This document shows, piece by piece, positions 61,463 to 64,000 of a DNA stretch of 64,000 nucleotides. Every line of letters starts with the position of its first letter. Positions within the stretch are counted from its first letter, which is position 1. Under the pieces are notes generated by a model. The model saw nothing but the letters and a program-made list of their open reading frames with translations. It did no database searches and was not told the origin of the DNA. Made by a program: the position numbers and the translations under genes. This DNA comes from Pisolithus tinctorius (taxonomy: Eukaryota; Basidiomycota; Agaricomycetes; Boletales; Pisolithaceae): the NCBI GenBank assembly GCA_024663395.1, contig JANFAH010000021.1:248001-312000 (forward strand), read 5' to 3'.

Positions 61463-62201
61463 TGTTACGTCCGCTCCCATCTCACGTTCACCATTGTTCA
61501 TGCGCTACCTTCCCGTGCCCTCACTCCCTCTCGCACAATGCTATACCCGCGGCCGCTGTGCACCAGTTGTTGTTTTTCCTTGGACTCTTTCTCTTATCAC
61601 GGTCTCTATTCCTTTAGTGCTTGTAGTATACCCTCGGCCTCTGTTCGGCCTGTCTTATTTGCAGGCGCTGTTGCGCGGCTTTCCTTTACTGTACCCTGTC
61701 TTACTTAGGTTCTGGGTTTGCCCAGACTATAAAACCCTGTACTTAGGTACAGAATGATACCTTTTGGCACTCGGAAGGTCACCACGAGTTTCTTTTCCAC
61801 TTTGTCTACACCGCACATCTCGCATTCCGCCGCGCACGAACTACGTATACCGCTCGCATCGCCAGTACTACTCCATGGACCATGCCGCGCATGTCACGAA
61901 ACACTACCGCTACAAAGCGCTGGGTCTCTCCTTCTAGTCCTGACAGTCCAGAATCCCTTGGGACGAACAATTCGTTCCCTTCATTTTTTATTGTTGTTAT
62001 CTAAGCCATCTAGCTCGTGTTATACAGCTACTTGGACTTTTCCTACAACTGGAGCCCACCACGAGGGATTCTGCTGTCGCTTCCAGAAGGTCACTCAGGC
62101 GCACCACCGAACGCACCGAACTAGAAAATTTATGCCTGCACTTTTGCAATCTGAACCTGTCAGAAGACTCCGACATTTTCCGCCCTGTTTCACCCATAAC
62201 A
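61463..62201 (+). repeat. Probable 5' LTR of a plus-strand retroelement
   Basis: It starts TGTTA at 61463, exactly where chromovirus pol homology fades, and TAACA at 62197-62201 could be its end, followed by a TGG-initial primer-site-like sequence (TGGATCACGTGC). A TATAAAA box lies at 61728-61734. The 3' limit is uncertain: a gag-like frame already seems open before 62201, so the LTR may end earlier, before about 61880. Confidence 0.45.
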
Positions 62202-62414
62202 CTGGATCACGTGCAATTACCCGCTGACATTCCGTGGGTACTACCCGTGATCACTCCTCCTGATATCTCGGCAGATCAGATATCCATCGCGTCGGATCAC
62301 CTAGATCTCACTGCCCCTGATTTTCCCGGTGGCTTTATCCACTCGACTCCCTGAAGGCCCGAAACCCCGCCATCACCTTTAACACCCATCACATCATCTG
62401 ATTCATCATCACCG

Positions 62415-64000
62415 ATGCCCTCTTTTTCCCGTCTCTTTGACGCCTCCGAATCTATACCCAGACTCCCAGCTCCATCTGCCACACTGCCGTGACCACTCAC
62501 TCGGTCGCAGACCACCCATCAGCCAATTAGTAACCTGCCAACACTTCCACCCACTCGCTCGCGCACTATACCAACCGCTTCGCACCCGCAACCAATACCC
62601 GTTCCACCCGTTACCAATCCGGCACTGCCACCACAGGTTAACCCACCAATGGCTAATCCCCAGTTTCAGATGCCGCTCCGCAGAACACAAAACTCACCTA
62701 AATTTAGCGGAGATTCTCCCGCACAGCTTCCACGCTACCTCGAAGACATCGACTTCCTCGGTACTCTCGCTGCTCTTGATGACCATGGCAAGATCAAAGC
62801 CGCAATCCGCTACGCTGACCTCAAAGAAGCCGAGGTCTGGCAAACGCTTCTGGAAGCCGCTCCTGCAGCCAACGACTGGGATGCCTTCGTAGTAGCTGTT
62901 AAGGGTTTGTACCCTGGCTGCGAGGGTGACGACCGCTACTGCCGTGCAGACTTGCAGTACCTCATTGAAGAATATCAGTCCAAGCCTATGCGGAACCAGG
63001 ATGACCTTGGAGAATACCAGCGGAAATTCGCTAAGATTTCTGCCCTGCTCATTAAAACTAAAAAGCTTGCAGAGATGGAACGGGATTCCATGTTCCTGAA
63101 CGGCTTCCCGAGGGCCATCGCAGATCGTATTTGTCATCGACTCTCTATAGTCCGCACCGACCTCCACCCTGACGATCCATACCCGCTCGCAGAAGTCGTC
63201 AAAGCTGCCAAGTTCCTTCTGACAGGATCCGCTCTTCGTAGCGCAGTACCGACAATGGGTACCATGGCCTTGCCAGCTGCACCTCCCTCGTCGGCTTACA
63301 TGCCGCAAGTGCCACCTGCTGGTACTGTCGTTAAACAGGAATACAACTTCCAGATGCAGCCTCCGCCGCAGCAACGCAGACCCAGCTGCGGCTTCTGTGC
63401 AGACCCCAACCACTGGACAAGGATGTGCGTGCTCGTTGAAGTTTATATCCGCACCGGTAAGATCACGAGAGGGACAGACAACCGTCTCTATCTGGCGGAC
63501 GGGAGCCGAATTCCACGTTTCCCTGAACGTAACTCACTGAGAGAGGCTGTTGACCGCGTCATGGCTGACAGAGACCAGACCAGTGCGCGTGCTGCGACTC
63601 CTGCCGCTCTGCGCAAGGCACCGCTAACCTCTTCTGCGTTGCTCATCCCAAAATTGACGTGCAGTTGGAAATCCAGCCTTCTGCCTTCTTAAACACCGTC
63701 CAAGACACCGATGAACCTGTCGCAGACTTAGCCGACCCTGACTTCCAAGCATATGTCGCTCAAGCTTGGGCTACCTACCAAGCGGATAAAGGTAACAAGG
63801 GAGCAGTCATTCCCCGTGGAAAGAAAGCCTGCTTCGACGGAGTTGAAATCACTGCTCGACCCGTGGCACGTCCTGCCAACCCTCCACGAGTCGACCCGCG
63901 CGCAGCCACTGTTGAAGAGGAAATCATTTCCCCTGGTGTTCAAAGTTCGCGTGCCGCTCGCCAGGCATCTGAGCCCTCCACACCTGCACCAACATCTACC
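62415..64000 (+). pseudogene. Gag of the nested retroelement, with lesions
   Basis: The clearest frame runs from ATG 62649 for 347 codons. It has a capsid-like helical core (PKFSGDSPAQLPRYLEDIDF, DLGEYQRKFAKISALL, MERDSMFLNGFPRAIADRI) and a zinc knuckle, CGFCADPNHWTRMC (CX2CX5HX4C). The same frame is rich in Pro/Ser/Thr upstream, back past an ATG at 62415, but is broken by TGA at 62490-62492 and, further up, at 62352-62354. Around 63600-63630 coding shifts to another frame (NLFCVAHPKIDVQLEIQPS onward), which stays open to the window end. So gag is likely non-functional, unless the shift is programmed. The rest of the element is outside. Confidence 0.75.

Larger units (their letters stand above)
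61463..64000 (+). mobile_element. LTR retroelement nested in the chromovirus, 5' part
   Basis: Leader/LTR and gag on the plus strand, running off the window end. It separates the RNase H-integrase part of the minus-strand element from its expected upstream domains. Gag has a CCHC knuckle, as in Ty3-type elements. Confidence 0.7.

Overview
The window is nuclear DNA of a filamentous basidiomycete, most likely an Agaricomycete. The evidence is short (about 45-75 nt) GT-AG introns in almost every gene, two class I hydrophobins, HET-domain (heterokaryon incompatibility) relics, a CAP10/GT90 glycosyltransferase and a Ty3/gypsy chromovirus with a C-terminal chromodomain. No tRNA, rRNA or CRISPR was recognised. 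Exon coordinates come from reading splice sites and checking that every junction keeps phase; no transcripts were available.

Layout. 0-5 kb: decayed HET-domain and WD40/TPR genes on the minus strand. 5.6-8 kb: an unrecognised disordered protein, divergent from the first of two DUF1275 membrane-protein paralogues (8.3-9.6 and 12.9-14.2 kb). These lie in a segmental duplication that brackets a second HET pseudogene. 15.4-18.4 kb: a mucin-like single-pass surface protein. 18.4-21.7 kb: no recognised gene. 21.7-29.4 kb: three tandem alpha-oxoamine synthase genes (BioF-like PLP enzymes), followed by a convergent, prenylated UBL3-type ubiquitin-fold gene (29.8-30.9 kb). The tandem units also carry broken copies of the UBL3 tail. 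31.9-34.1 kb: a CAP10 glycosyltransferase. 34.6-35.2 kb: a cyclophilin. 35.9-39.8 and 43.0-44.5 kb: three atypical SDR paralogues, with a mitochondrial tryptophanyl-tRNA synthetase between the second and third. 45.3-51.3 kb: two hydrophobins, head to head, about 5.2 kb apart. 52-54.2 kb: a 308-bp tandem repeat and an unrecognised five-exon gene.

54.27-57.25 kb is a 3-kb segment with only two CpG dinucleotides, ending exactly at an LTR. 57.25-64 kb: a minus-strand chromovirus (LTR, accessory ORF, RNase H-integrase-chromodomain) interrupted inside its pol gene by a plus-strand LTR element with a broken gag that runs off the window. The chromovirus integrase has lost its catalytic glutamate in a run of apparent G-to-A changes.

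The housekeeping genes (cyclophilin, mitochondrial TrpRS, UBL3-like) appear intact. The accessory genes are mostly tandem or inverted duplicates. No complete biosynthetic cluster is visible. The most unusual signals are the CpG desert, the duplicated oxoamine-synthase cassette carrying UBL3 tails, the 10-nt microexon shared by all three SDR genes, and the nested, mutated retroelements.
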